This document shows positions 21,304 to 30,750 of a stretch of 64,000 nt of DNA, one piece after another; within the stretch, counting starts at the first letter, position 1, and each line of letters starts with the position of its first letter. Origin of the DNA: Leptotrichia sp. oral taxon 223 (GTDB lineage Bacteria > Fusobacteriota > Fusobacteriia > Fusobacteriales > Leptotrichiaceae); NCBI RefSeq assembly GCF_013394795.1, contig NZ_JABXYU010000001.1, positions 992,001 to 1,056,000 of the forward strand, written 5' to 3'. The position numbers and the translations under genes are program-made. The notes beneath the pieces were generated by a model. It did not search any database. It saw only the letters and a program-made list of their open reading frames with translations, and was not told where the DNA came from.

Positions 21304-23376
21304 TTAATCTGCATTATTAAAAAACTTCCTATAAATATCCATTTTCAAAAACTCATTTTTTATTTTTCCATCATTCTTTTCCAAATATTCCATTACAAAA
21401 TCATGCACAAGTTTGATTTCCTTCACATTTTTTACAATGTCCGTAAAAAGCATATCAGATACTCCACTTTGCCTTGTTCCCAAAATTTCTCCTGAATTAC
21501 GTAATTTCAAGTCTTCTTCGGCAATTTTAAATCCATCTGTTGTTTCTTCCATAACTTCCAATCTTTTTGCTGAAATTTCATTTGTTGTTTCGGATTCTAA
21601 AAAGCAGTAGGACTGGTATTTTCCACGACCAACTCTTCCTCGCAGCTGATGAAGTGAAGAAAGTCCGAATCTTTGGGCGTCACGGATTACCATAATTGAG
21701 GCATTTGGAACATTTACTCCGACTTCGATTACTGTTGTGGAAACTAGAATGTCAAGTTCGTGATTTTTAAACTGTTCCATAACTTTCTGCTTTTCCTTGT
21801 AAGTTTGCCGTCCGTGCATAAGTCCTACTTTTCTATTTGGAAAAATTGAAATGTATTCTTCGTATGTTTCCTGTGCCGATTTTACATTCAGGCTCTCACT
21901 TTCCTCAATTAATGGCGACACTATGTACACTTGCCGTCCATCTTTCATTTTCTTTTCCATAAAGTTATACATTTTTTGTCTGTCAATTTCATTTTGTATC
22001 CATTTTGTCTTAATCGGACTTCTTCCAGCAGGCAACTCATCAATAATCGATACATCCAAATCTCCATAAATTGTAAGTGCAAGCGAACGTGGAATCGGAG
22101 TGGCACTCATAACAATTAAATTGGCAAGATTTCCCTTGTCACGTAAAAGTTTTCGCTGTGTTACCCCAAACCTGTGCTGTTCATCAATTACAATCAGCCC
22201 AAGATTTTTGAAAATTACATTGTCCTCTATTAGAGAATGTGTTCCAATCACAATATCAACAAGCCCTTCTTTTATCTCATTTAACAGTTTTTCCTTTTTC
22301 TTTCCCTTCACACTTCCAGTCAAAAGCTCCACTCGTATGTCAAGATTCATAAATTCATCTACAATTCCTAGATAATGCTGTGTTGCAAGAATTTCTGTCG
22401 GTGCCATAATTACACCTTGATAATTGTTTTCCACCATATAAAGAAGCATTATAAACGAAACAATCGTCTTTCCAGAACCAACATCCCCCTGAATAAGCCT
22501 ATTTACAATCTTTCCAGCCTTTAATTCAGAATAAATCTCCTTTATCACACGTTTCTGGGCTTTTGTCAATTCATAATCCAAACCCTTTATAAATTTGCTC
22601 ACAAGACTTTTGTTGTCCTCAAGTTTATAAATATTCTTATTTGCCTTGTCAACACTAAAACGATTTTGCAAAATTCCCATTTCCAGAAGTAAAATTTCCT
22701 CCAGCATAAATCTTTTACGTGCTTTGCTTTGTTTTTCCTCATTTTCTGGAAAATGAATATTTAAAACCGCCTCTTTTCTTCCGAGCAGCTTCTCCTTCTG
22801 CAAAAATTCCTTTGGTAGATTTTCCTGCAACAAATATCCGTAATCCATCAAGGCATTTTCCATAACTTTTCTGATTGCCTGCTGTCTGAGCGACTCTGTA
22901 GACGGATAAATGGGTAATATCTGCTTTTGTTCCTGCATATCAAAACTAGCTTGATTGATTTTTTTATATTCAGGATTTACAAGCTGAAATTTTACAGCCT
23001 TTCTCACTTTCCCATAAACCATAATCTCATCGCCAATATGAATCCCATTTTTCACAAACCTGTTATTAAACCACACAAGCTCAATCATCCCGCTATCATC
23101 ACTCAAAACCGCACGAAACATAGTTCTCCCAGCCTTTATATACTGATTAACCACATTCACAATTGTCCCCTGCAAAATCACAAATTCATCCGCCAGAATT
23201 TCCGAAATTTTCTTATGATTGCTCCTATTCTCATAAGCCCTTGGGAAAAAATAAAGCAAGTCATATAGTGTAAAAACTCCCAATTTCCTAAATTTTGAAA
23301 TGTTTGCTTTTGTAACTCCTTTTATTTTCACATTTTCTAAATTTTCATAAAGCAAGTTATATGTCTTCATATCCAT
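21304..23376 (-). CDS. recG: ATP-dependent DNA helicase RecG
   Basis: 690 residues. N-terminal wedge domain with an OB fold (residues 60-150), Walker A GDVGSGKT near 290, DEQHRFGV box near 395, MSATPIPRSLALTIYGDLD near 425 and the C-terminal helicase motif QLRGRVGRG near 580, with the TRQSGVSD-type tail. RecG remodels stalled forks and Holliday junctions. Its start has AAGGCGG upstream, with two possible ATGs two codons apart. It heads the long minus-strand gene run. Confidence 0.96.
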   Translation of the reverse strand: MDMKTYNLLYENLENVKIKGVTKANISKFRKLGVFTLYDLLYFFPRAYENRSNHKKISEILADEFVILQGTIVNVVNQYIKAGRTMFRAVLSDDSGMIELVWFNNRFVKNGIHIGDEIMVYGKVRKAVKFQLVNPEYKKINQASFDMQEQKQILPIYPSTESLRQQAIRKVMENALMDYGYLLQENLPKEFLQKEKLLGRKEAVLNIHFPENEEKQSKARKRFMLEEILLLEMGILQNRFSVDKANKNIYKLEDNKSLVSKFIKGLDYELTKAQKRVIKEIYSELKAGKIVNRLIQGDVGSGKTIVSFIMLLYMVENNYQGVIMAPTEILATQHYLGIVDEFMNLDIRVELLTGSVKGKKKEKLLNEIKEGLVDIVIGTHSLIEDNVIFKNLGLIVIDEQHRFGVTQRKLLRDKGNLANLIVMSATPIPRSLALTIYGDLDVSIIDELPAGRSPIKTKWIQNEIDRQKMYNFMEKKMKDGRQVYIVSPLIEESESLNVKSAQETYEEYISIFPNRKVGLMHGRQTYKEKQKVMEQFKNHELDILVSTTVIEVGVNVPNASIMVIRDAQRFGLSSLHQLRGRVGRGKYQSYCFLESETTNEISAKRLEVMEETTDGFKIAEEDLKLRNSGEILGTRQSGVSDMLFTDIVKNVKEIKLVHDFVMEYLEKNDGKIKNEFLKMDIYRKFFNNAD

Positions 23377-23646
23377 TTCCGCCTTATTTTAATATCTCCA
23401 AACAAAAAACAATTAATAAATAACATAATTTTTATGTTTGAATTTTAATAATATTTTTCAATGTTTGTGTTTTTTATTACTGTTTCTTCTATATCATTAC
23501 TAATAATAATACCACAATTTATGGAAATTTTCCATATTTTGAAAAATAAAAACTGCTCTAAGTTTTAAGACAGTTTAACTAATTTTTTCATTTATAAGCA
23601 TCTTTTTTTCGCAAAAGAATTATATCAAAAAAATTTATTAATTAAT

Positions 23647-23675
23647 TTGAAAAAATTTTGTCAATAATGTAAAAT
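23647..23675 (+). promoter_or_regulatory. promoter of the exported protein gene at 23775
   Basis: TTGAAA, 17-nt spacer, TAAAAT. The remaining 23377-23646 gap is AT-rich with nothing else recognised. Confidence 0.5.
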
Positions 23676-23774
23676 ATAGTAAAAATTCTTAAAAATTAAG
23701 AAATGTATTTTTGACTTTAAGAGAAAAAATATGCATGTTTATAATAAACAAAAAATTGAAAGGAAATAAACAAG

Positions 23775-24650
23775 ATGAAAAAATTAACTGCTATTTTATT
23801 ATTTTTAACATTTGGAATTTTTGGAAATGCAGAAAGCATAAGTGATATTATCTATAAAAAACTGAGTGCAAAAGGGATTAAACGTGAAATTATTGAAGAA
23901 ACTATTAAACTTGATGAAGAAATTGGCGATGGACTGCTTTTTGAAACTTCGGATATTGATGGAGCGGAATATTTGAAAAAACTGGAAAAATTGCTTGAAA
24001 AGGATAGAAATAATTATATTGTGGCTGGGAAAATCGCTGAAACTTATTTGGCAAGCCTTTACTTGAAAAATATAAGAAATGGAAAAAAATATATGGACAT
24101 TTTTGAAAAGGCTAATCCAGCAGATTATGAAATTTGGAGCATGAAAGTCAGTTATTATGGGAATATTGAAGATATAGACGAGAAAAACAAAATTATTAAT
24201 CAAATAAATAAAAAATATCCAAATTCTTTATTTTTAAAACTTATAAAATTACAGGAAGAATCCAATGATAATGGCGTGAAAAACTTAAAGCATGAAATAG
24301 ATGAAACTCTAAAACTTTTGAGCAATAAAAATGAAACTGACAAATTTACAATGTCAGATGAAGAAATCTACTCCTACAAGTTAAGTTTACATTTTTTAAA
24401 TATTCGGAATTTTGTTGAAAAAAATGAATTTCAAAAGGGAATTGACTATTATTTAAATAATATTGCAACACTTTCTGCAAGTAATGAGGTGAAAAACTAC
24501 AACTTGGGGCAGGAAAAATTTTTATTTATGATGATAACTACAATAAATAATAATATTGAAAACAAAAGTCAAAAGAAAAGAAATGTAGAAAAGCTCAAAA
24601 ATACTGATATTTTTAAAAAAATTGATAGAAACAGGGAAATTGAATTATAA
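23775..24650 (+). CDS. exported protein, paralogue of the 46059 gene
   Basis: 291 residues. The signal peptide MKKLTAILLFLTFGIFGNA is followed by mostly helical, charged sequence. It aligns along its whole length with the 292-residue protein at 46059: both share a KGIKxxIIEET-like start, an NYIV segment near residue 75, MSDEEIYSYKLSLHFL against MTDEEVHSMNLTYTL near 200, and an ASNEVKxYN motif near 240. The repeated helix pattern recalls TPR-like scaffolds, but I see no clear TPR consensus. I do not recognise a function. The site AGGAAATAAACAAG precedes the ATG. It is a single-gene unit. Confidence 0.7.
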   Translation: MKKLTAILLFLTFGIFGNAESISDIIYKKLSAKGIKREIIEETIKLDEEIGDGLLFETSDIDGAEYLKKLEKLLEKDRNNYIVAGKIAETYLASLYLKNIRNGKKYMDIFEKANPADYEIWSMKVSYYGNIEDIDEKNKIINQINKKYPNSLFLKLIKLQEESNDNGVKNLKHEIDETLKLLSNKNETDKFTMSDEEIYSYKLSLHFLNIRNFVEKNEFQKGIDYYLNNIATLSASNEVKNYNLGQEKFLFMMITTINNNIENKSQKKRNVEKLKNTDIFKKIDRNREIEL

Positions 24651-24719
24651 AAATTTTAATCAAAAAGAAAGCTGTTTACTAAAGTGATAAAACCAACAAA
24701 TTAATAAAATAAACATTTT

Positions 24720-24884
24720 AGGAGCAACTCAAATTTCTCATAGATTATGTTAAACTGCATTTAAATAACAAATTTTTTAAAAACTTTTTCAACAAGAAAT
24801 AGAAAATTCAATATTTCTAAGTAATTAAATTTCGTTATTTAAATGGAGAATCGTATTAATACAAGAAATTTGAGATTGTTTCCT
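24720..24884. mobile_element. 165-bp MITE-like element with ~50-bp inverted repeats
   Basis: The left arm AGGAGCAACTCAAATTTCT and the right arm, reverse-complemented, AGGAAACAATCTCAAATTTC, continue to a shared CATTTAAATAAC, giving about 50-bp imperfect arms around a 60-bp core. No coding capacity. It fills most of the 24651-24973 gap between the exported-protein gene and the ECF cluster. Confidence 0.6.
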
Positions 24885-24973
24885 ACTTAACCCTATTTTT
24901 TCTCTATCTGTTACTTTAGAATTAAAATCTTAACTATTTTAATTTGTATCATTTTTTATTTTACTCAAGACAA

Positions 24974-25783
24974 CTAACGCATATTTTCATAATTTCCCAC
25001 AAATTCCTCCACAGACAAAACCTTTCCATCCATTTCCATTTCCTTAGCCAGATCACTGATATACGGCTGTTTCACCATGCTTTTCTCCAATGTGTCAAAT
25101 TGCCAGAAAATATCACGTTTATCTCCATCAACGATAACTTTTCCATTTGTCATCACAATTACCCTGTCAAAATTTTTTACTACAAATTCCATATCATGAG
25201 TTATTGTAATAATTGTCTTCCCCTGCTTTTGAAGTTCGTCAATCAAGTTATGCAAAACTCTTATTCCTCTAAAATCCTGCCCTGCTGTTGGCTCATCCAT
25301 TACAATAACGTCTGAACCCATTGCAATTACTGCGGCAATTGTAACAAATTTTCTCAAGGAATACGGTAAATTGTACGGATTTTCCTTTTGATATTTTTCA
25401 AGTTCCGTTAATTTTATGGCATTTTCTACCATTTTTTTTGTTTCATCAGGAGAATATTTTAATTTTTTTGCTCCAAAGGCTATTTCATCGTAAACATTGT
25501 TATGAAATATCTGATCCATTGGATTTTGAAAGACATATCCGACTTTTCGGCTCATTTTGGCAACGGTATATTTCTTTGTATTCCAGTCATCTACAACAAC
25601 ATCTCCGCTTACTGGCTTTAACAATCCATTCAACATTTTTACCATCGTTGTTTTCCCAGCGCCATTTTGCCCAATAATTGCGACTTTTTCCCCTTTTTTA
25701 ACTTCAAGAGAAACATCATTAAGCACATTTTCAGTTCCGCTCGGATATTTAAAACTCAAATTTTTTACAGTAATAAAACTCAT
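24974..25783 (-). CDS. ECF-type ABC transporter ATPase with aberrant signature motif
   Basis: 269 residues. Walker A GQNGAGKTT near 38, Q-loop FQNPMDQIF near 85, Walker B VIVMDEPTAGQD near 160 and a switch histidine in ITHDMEF. The signature LSGGQ is replaced: the position reads NPYNLPYSLRKFVTIAA. It is most similar to EcfA/CbiO ATPases. The gene is last in the minus-strand cluster that starts with the S component at 30003, and would pair with the canonical EcfA at 27821 or with other ECF modules. The start has AAAGGAGACAAAACT upstream. ATPase activity of this subunit may be reduced or asymmetric. Confidence 0.8.
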   Translation of the reverse strand: MSFITVKNLSFKYPSGTENVLNDVSLEVKKGEKVAIIGQNGAGKTTMVKMLNGLLKPVSGDVVVDDWNTKKYTVAKMSRKVGYVFQNPMDQIFHNNVYDEIAFGAKKLKYSPDETKKMVENAIKLTELEKYQKENPYNLPYSLRKFVTIAAVIAMGSDVIVMDEPTAGQDFRGIRVLHNLIDELQKQGKTIITITHDMEFVVKNFDRVIVMTNGKVIVDGDKRDIFWQFDTLEKSMVKQPYISDLAKEMEMDGKVLSVEEFVGNYENMR

Positions 25784-25834
25784 AGTTTTGTCTCCTTTAA
25801 AAATTTTATTAAATAATTATCTTTAATAATTATT

Positions 25835-26365
25835 TTATTGTTCCAGCTCTTCTTTTTTCTTCTTCATATATTCTGTAACTGCTCTAAAACTAAAAAAAGT
25901 CCCAAATATTATAAAAGTTACTGATACTATTAATAAATTTTTATAAAAAAAACGTTGATTGAAAACTTCATTTACCGAATAAAAAAACTCTGCTGTAAAT
26001 TTTGTTTTCTCAGATGAACTTATAAAATATGCCAGTTCAGTCACATTTCCAAGATAAATTGTTATAATTGCTGGAATATATGCGAGAAAAAGGGCTGACA
26101 GTAATTCTTTATTTAACGGCTCTTTCTTTTCTTTTGGTTCAAATCTGCTTCTATTCTTATCCTTTTCATTTTCAAAATTTTTTTTATCATATCTATTTAG
26201 TCCGTATGTCCAGCCACTACATATTCCTAAAAAAATCAGTGCTTCAAAAAAAGGTATGTATTTATTAACAAATATTTTAAAAAGGCAATATAGGCAATAA
26301 ACAATTGTCATCACAAAAAATAACAAAATAATTCCTAATAAGCCTGACAAGCATCTTTTCATCAA
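25835..26365 (-). CDS. membrane protein of unknown function
   Basis: 176 residues with four likely transmembrane spans: residues 5-30, 38-52, about 92-110 and about 142-162. A charged loop (NRYDKKNFENEKDKNRSRFE) sits between the second and third. I do not recognise a family. It is separated by 36 nt from the next upstream gene and 51 nt from the ATPase downstream, on the same strand, so it is probably part of the ECF-macrodomain transcript. Confidence 0.6.
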   Translation of the reverse strand: MMKRCLSGLLGIILLFFVMTIVYCLYCLFKIFVNKYIPFFEALIFLGICSGWTYGLNRYDKKNFENEKDKNRSRFEPKEKKEPLNKELLSALFLAYIPAIITIYLGNVTELAYFISSSEKTKFTAEFFYSVNEVFNQRFFYKNLLIVSVTFIIFGTFFSFRAVTEYMKKKKEELEQ

Positions 26366-26401
26366 AATTTCCCTTTCTTACTTTCCAAATTTTCTTATTT
26401 T

Positions 26402-27214
26402 CTAATAGAATTTAGGATATTTTTTATCAAAATTTTCTATTAAGTTTTTTAATAAAATTTCCTGACAAATTACTGTATTTTTAGCTTCAATTTCAAGAAT
26501 CGTATTCTTTTTCAGATCACTTACTGTAATTGTGCCAATTTCAAATTCAATATTATAATTTTTCCAATCATAAATCTCATTATCAAATGTTACAGATTTA
26601 TTCGATACTTGTATTTTGGGTGAACCTTCAAAAATCTGAGTCAATTCCTGCAATCCTTCTTCACTTGAAAATAAAAATTTATTTTTCACAAAACCTTGAT
26701 TTTGAAATGGAAAAATCTCAACTCCGCCATTTTCAATATTTTCTACTGCTTTTGAAAAATTCTTTTCTAAAAAACATTTTTGAAATACTGAAAATAAATC
26801 ATAATCATACCCGCTTCCATCTATCTTTTTCCAATTACCGCCATCGGGTTTATACAAAATTTTAGAAAACTTCTTCATTTGAAATAATCTATTGTCCTTA
26901 AAGAAAAAATATTTTAATTTTTCATAATACACTTTCTCTTTTTTGAAAATAAAATAATCATCATAAAATTCTATATTAGGAAATTTATTTTTATAATAAA
27001 AAATAAACAATCCATTTAATAAGATAAATAATATAAATAAAACTATTGAAGTTGAAACAGAAGATACGCTAAAGCCTTTTTCCATTTTTTTTGTTACTGA
27101 GAAAAGCAACATTATATCCAAAAATATCAAAATTCCTAAAATTTGTATTCTTGGTTTGGAATAAAATATAGTCCAGTCTATTTTTATAATTTTTTTCAGT
27201 TTCCCTTCCTTCAT
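26402..27214 (-). CDS. membrane protein of unknown function
   Basis: 270 residues. Two N-terminal transmembrane segments ([18 protein letters not shown] and [20 protein letters not shown]) are followed by a soluble domain starting [20 protein letters not shown], a pattern seen in membrane-anchored PH-like domains. I cannot assign it further. Its start ATG overlaps the stop of the macrodomain gene by 4 nt (ATGA), so the two are translationally coupled and probably work together or are regulated as one. Confidence 0.6.
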   Translation of the reverse strand: MKEGKLKKIIKIDWTIFYSKPRIQILGILIFLDIMLLFSVTKKMEKGFSVSSVSTSIVLFILFILLNGLFIFYYKNKFPNIEFYDDYFIFKKEKVYYEKLKYFFFKDNRLFQMKKFSKILYKPDGGNWKKIDGSGYDYDLFSVFQKCFLEKNFSKAVENIENGGVEIFPFQNQGFVKNKFLFSSEEGLQELTQIFEGSPKIQVSNKSVTFDNEIYDWKNYNIEFEIGTITVSDLKKNTILEIEAKNTVICQEILLKNLIENFDKKYPKFY

Positions 27215-27774
27215 AAAATCCCTTTCTCTTTCAGTAATTTTTGATAAATCTCAAAATTTTCATTTTCAAAACATACAAAATTTACTTTTTCTATAAAATC
27301 ATTTTTCTCCAAATATTCTATCACAGCGTTAATAGCCGTTTTTGCAGCTAAATCTTTTGGAAATCTATAAACTCCTGTCGAGATATTTGGAAAGGAAATA
27401 TTTTTCAGTTTATTTTTTTCAGCCAATTCTAAACTTGAAATATAGGCATTTTTTAACAATTTTTCTGCAAATAATTTTACTTCATTATTTTTTCCTGACT
27501 GCCAGACAGGCCCAACTGTATGAATTACATTTTTAAATGGCATATTTCCTGCTCTTGTAATAACAGCTTCCCCAACATTGCATTTCCCTTGAGAAGCACG
27601 TATTTTCATACAATCTTCTGTTATTTCTTTTCCGCCTTTTCTATGAATTGCACCATCAACACCACTGCCTCCTAGTAAAGAAGAATTTGCGGCATTGACA
27701 ATCACATCAGCAGGATATTCGGTAATATCGCCTTTTACAAGAACAATTCTATTTTTCAAATTTTTTGGTTTCAT
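27211..27774 (-). CDS. macrodomain ADP-ribose hydrolase (MacroD type)
   Basis: 187 residues covering one macrodomain. [20 protein letters not shown] and [14 protein letters not shown] match the MacroD/YmdB active-site loop; [13 protein letters not shown] is the second phosphate-binding loop. These enzymes remove ADP-ribose from proteins or deacetylate O-acetyl-ADP-ribose. It sits 46 nt downstream of the ECF ATPase gene and overlaps a membrane-protein gene. A link to the transporter is suggested only by position. Confidence 0.9.
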   Translation of the reverse strand: MKPKNLKNRIVLVKGDITEYPADVIVNAANSSLLGGSGVDGAIHRKGGKEITEDCMKIRASQGKCNVGEAVITRAGNMPFKNVIHTVGPVWQSGKNNEVKLFAEKLLKNAYISSLELAEKNKLKNISFPNISTGVYRFPKDLAAKTAINAVIEYLEKNDFIEKVNFVCFENENFEIYQKLLKEKGIL

Positions 27775-27820
27775 AATTTTTCCTTTTAAATAAATATTTT
27801 TAAGATTTGCTTAACAATTT

Positions 27821-28660
27821 TTATTTTTTCAATAATTCCACTATCTTTTCCTTGGTTATAGGAATTTCTTCAAACTCAGCTTTTCTCGCTTTTTCAAGTT
27901 CATAGGCAAGCATTGAATACTGTGTCATTCCAATTTCCTTTTCTAGCAAAATTTTATTATTTAAAACTTCTTCCGCTTTTCCACTCAAAATTATTTCCCC
28001 TTCATCAAGGACAAGGATATTTTCGGCATATTCTGCAATAAGTTCAAGTTTATGCTCAACCAAAATTATTGTTTTTCCTTCATTTGCCATTAAATTTATA
28101 ATTTTGAAAATATCTTCTGTTCCTTTTGGATCAAGCTGTGAAGTTGGCTCGTCAATAACTAGAATATCAGGATCCATTGCGATAATTGAGGCAAGTGCCA
28201 CTCTTTGCTTTTGTCCGCCAGACAAGTCATATGGATTTCTATCACGCAGCTTTTCAATTTCAAGCAGTTTCAATATTTTTTCAACTTTGGAAATTATCTC
28301 CTCTTTTTCTAAACCTAAATTTTCAAGTCCATAAGCAATTTCCTCAAAAACAGTATCTTTTACTCCGCTAATTTGTGTAAACGGATTCTGAAATACAAAC
28401 CCAATTTTCTGCACAAGTTCCTTTTGAGAATAATCTTTTAGTTCTTTATCTTCCAGCGTTATTTCCCCTGTCAGTTCCCCTTTATAAAAATCAGGTACAA
28501 ACCGCCTTAACATATTACAAAACGTCGTTTTCCCGCTCCCATTTTTTCCAATTACAGCCCAAAATTCGCCTTTTTTTATCTCGATATTAATATTTTTCAA
28601 GACTTGTTTGTTTTCAAGCGGATATTTATAGTTCACATTTTCTATTTTAAAATAACCCAT
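27821..28660 (-). CDS. ecfA: ECF transporter ATPase, canonical
   Basis: 279 residues from the ATG at 28660, chosen for GGAGG 5 nt upstream; an ATG seven codons earlier is less favoured. Walker A GKNGSGKTT, Q-loop FQNPFTQI, intact signature LSGGQKQRV and Walker B ILVIDEPTSQLD are all present, and the switch histidine is in VEHKLEL. It energises vitamin or micronutrient uptake with EcfT. The start lies inside the end of ecfT (19-nt overlap), so they are coupled. Confidence 0.92.
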   Translation of the reverse strand: MGYFKIENVNYKYPLENKQVLKNINIEIKKGEFWAVIGKNGSGKTTFCNMLRRFVPDFYKGELTGEITLEDKELKDYSQKELVQKIGFVFQNPFTQISGVKDTVFEEIAYGLENLGLEKEEIISKVEKILKLLEIEKLRDRNPYDLSGGQKQRVALASIIAMDPDILVIDEPTSQLDPKGTEDIFKIINLMANEGKTIILVEHKLELIAEYAENILVLDEGEIILSGKAEEVLNNKILLEKEIGMTQYSMLAYELEKARKAEFEEIPITKEKIVELLKK

Positions 28661-29397
28661 AACACCCTCCACACAATACACAGCACTACAAAAATAGCCA
28701 GCATAATTTTCATAATCTTATCATTTTTTGTTTCTTCTATATCGTGCAATATTGTTCGCTTTTCCCCAATGGAAAATCCTCTCGACTCAAGTGTAATCGC
28801 ACGCTCTTCGGTATTTATTATGGATGACAACACCATTGGAATAAATATTGGAATAAGTGCCTTAAATCTTACGAATACATTTCCTTCCATTTCTACTCCC
28901 CTTGCCTTTTGTGAATCCATAATTATATCTGACTGTTTTTTCATTTCAGGAATCATTTGAAGTGATAAAAGCAAGATAAATGCCGCTTTAGGATTAAGTC
29001 CTTTTTTTTCAAGAGCCACTGTGAACTCTTTAGCTTTTGATATTAGTGTCAACATTGTTATAGTAGAAACTAGAGCTGCAATTTTGGAAGTCAATCTTAC
29101 CGCAGTTATTATCCCAGTCTTATATACTGTAATAAAACCAAATTTTGCCATAATATCATTAGAAGGAATCATCAGCCCCTGTACAGCAAATATAATCAAA
29201 GTTAGAAAAAACAGGCTAAAAAACACTCTTTTCAAGTATATTCCCAACTTTTCATAAAAATAGGCAACAATTCCGCAAATTGCTATCAATAAATATCCAT
29301 AAGTATAGTTTGGCAATATAAATGCTGATATTAACAATACTGCAGCTAAATAGAACTTCGTAAGAGGATACAAGTTTCTAAAAAAATTTTTAATCAT
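28642..29397 (-). CDS. ecfT: ECF transporter transmembrane subunit EcfT
   Basis: 251 residues with about five transmembrane spans (for example LAAVLLISAFILPNY and LLIAICGIVAYF). The EcfT coupling helices are represented by SQKARGVEMEG near residue 166 and ESRGFSIGEKR near 208, the two Ala-Arg-Gly-like motifs that touch the ATPases. It links the substrate-binding S component to the ATPases. It overlaps the ATPase gene and follows the S component after 6 nt. Confidence 0.9.
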   Translation of the reverse strand: MIKNFFRNLYPLTKFYLAAVLLISAFILPNYTYGYLLIAICGIVAYFYEKLGIYLKRVFFSLFFLTLIIFAVQGLMIPSNDIMAKFGFITVYKTGIITAVRLTSKIAALVSTITMLTLISKAKEFTVALEKKGLNPKAAFILLLSLQMIPEMKKQSDIIMDSQKARGVEMEGNVFVRFKALIPIFIPMVLSSIINTEERAITLESRGFSIGEKRTILHDIEETKNDKIMKIMLAIFVVLCIVWRVLWVILK

Positions 29398-29403
29398 AAC
29401 TTC

Positions 29404-30003
29404 CTATTCTCCATTTTTCTTATAGATATAATTTTCTCCATATTTAAATTTTATTAAATATCTATCTGACATGCTTTTTATAATTAATATAGAAATTACT
29501 GTTGTTACAATTTTATCAGCCGCTTCTGTAAGCATAGTGGCTATCGCAACTGCTTGTTCCAAACTAAATCCTATGCTTTTAAATAATACTACCACTGTAG
29601 ATGAAGCGTTTCCTGTAAATCCTCCATAAACTTTAATAATTATAGGAATAGATACAATTATTGAAGCCGAAGCCAGTGCCAAACTTACTATAATTGTTTT
29701 TATTACTAAATTCTTAGTTCTCATTTTTGCAAGAATTCCTACAACCAAGGCATTACATATTGCTACAGGTATAAATGCAAAATATTCTGGAGAAAAACTT
29801 CCTGTAATCAGACTCGTAATAACTGCTGTTACTGTCCCCACCCAAGGCCCTGCAATAAGACTAATAAACACCGATCCAATTGAATCAAGAAATATAGGCA
29901 ACTGTAAAAATTTTGCAATCCCAAATCCTGTAAAATTAATAGCCACTGCTACTGGTATCAACAAACTTGACATTAAAGAAAAATCCTCTTTTAAACTTTT
30001 CAT
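29404..30003 (-). CDS. ECF transporter substrate-binding (S) component
   Basis: 199 residues, about six hydrophobic spans. FLQLPIFLDSIGSVFISLIA and GPWVGTVTAVITSLITGSF resemble S components, which bind a vitamin or other micronutrient in the membrane. I cannot assign the substrate: clear thiamine, riboflavin or biotin signatures are not visible. It is the first gene of the cluster, with AAGGAGGC 5-6 nt upstream. The leader holds AACTTTCCTCCAAAGG, whose CCTCC could pair with the ribosome-binding site, but no known riboswitch fold was recognised. Confidence 0.8.
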   Translation of the reverse strand: MKSLKEDFSLMSSLLIPVAVAINFTGFGIAKFLQLPIFLDSIGSVFISLIAGPWVGTVTAVITSLITGSFSPEYFAFIPVAICNALVVGILAKMRTKNLVIKTIIVSLALASASIIVSIPIIIKVYGGFTGNASSTVVVLFKSIGFSLEQAVAIATMLTEAADKIVTTVISILIIKSMSDRYLIKFKYGENYIYKKNGE

Positions 30004-30239
30004 TTTTCTGCCTCCTTAAAATTTTATTTACTATATTTTAAAACATATTTTTCAATATTTCAACCTTTGGAGGAAAGTTTTGTTATTTTTTTAACAATTA
30101 TATTAAATTTATCTTTTAAATATTTATCTGGATTTTTATTTTGGTTATTTTCACATATAAGTTTATTTTAAGGAGTAAGATCAGACAACATCTCTTTTCG
30201 CAATAACAGTTATTTTAATATCTTTAATTGATTATTACT

Positions 30240-30626
30240 TAATAATGGCGAAAGTTCTACTAATTACTTCCTCTCGAGGCAAAACTTTCTTAATAGAATA
30301 AAATTTTCTTAACAAAGTTTCTATTTTCTAATGGGGTTTAGTATTGGATTATTTTATTTAATATCAGTTTTTTACTATTGTTATTCGTTTTTTTCTTTTT
30401 TTCGCAGGATTGCTCATTGCCGCAAATCCTGCACCTATGGCTAGACTACGACTTTTATTTGCCCAACTCCGAAACTCCTTCTTCCAGTCGTCAAACAGTC
30501 GTAGTTGAACAAATAAAAGCTCCGTCGGTCTATAATTATATTTTAATTATTTTGAAATACTAGGTTTTTATCCTTTGTTGGAAAAGTTTGTAATAAATCC
30601 GTTATTTAAATGGGGTTTAGTATTAA
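30240..30626 (+). repeat. structured dispersed repeats (two adjacent units)
   Basis: The region between the S component and the phosphatase gene is non-coding. Unit one (30270-30348) has GGCAAAACTTTCTTAATAGA, related to the sequence after the hairpins at 37085 and 43498. Unit two has hairpin GCAGGATTGC-TCATTGCC-GCAAATCCTGC (30404-30432), then a second stem CTTTTATTTG / CAAATAAAAG (30452-30461 and 30510-30519) with further internal pairing. Both units end near TAATGGGGTTTAGTATT or TTTAAATGGGGTTTAGTATT. Confidence 0.6.
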
Positions 30627-30697
30627 ATAAAAATAGTAGAAAAGATATACTATTTGTATATATATTGTAGTCATATATTTCTATACTTTTTCCAAAA

Positions 30698-30729
30698 TAA
30701 AAATCAGAAGTATCTTTTTATACTTCTGA
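30698..30729 (-). terminator. terminator of the AphA-like gene
   Basis: A perfect 10-bp stem, TCAGAAGTAT / ATACTTCTGA, followed on the minus strand by TTTTTATTTT. Confidence 0.75.
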
Positions 30730-30750
30730 AAATATATGTTATAATTTTTT

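Noticed and set aside
30004-30180. Possible vitamin riboswitch in the leader of the ECF S component
   Set aside because: I compared it by eye with thiamine, FMN, preQ1 and cobalamin consensus motifs and found no match; only a short CCTCC that could pair with the ribosome site.
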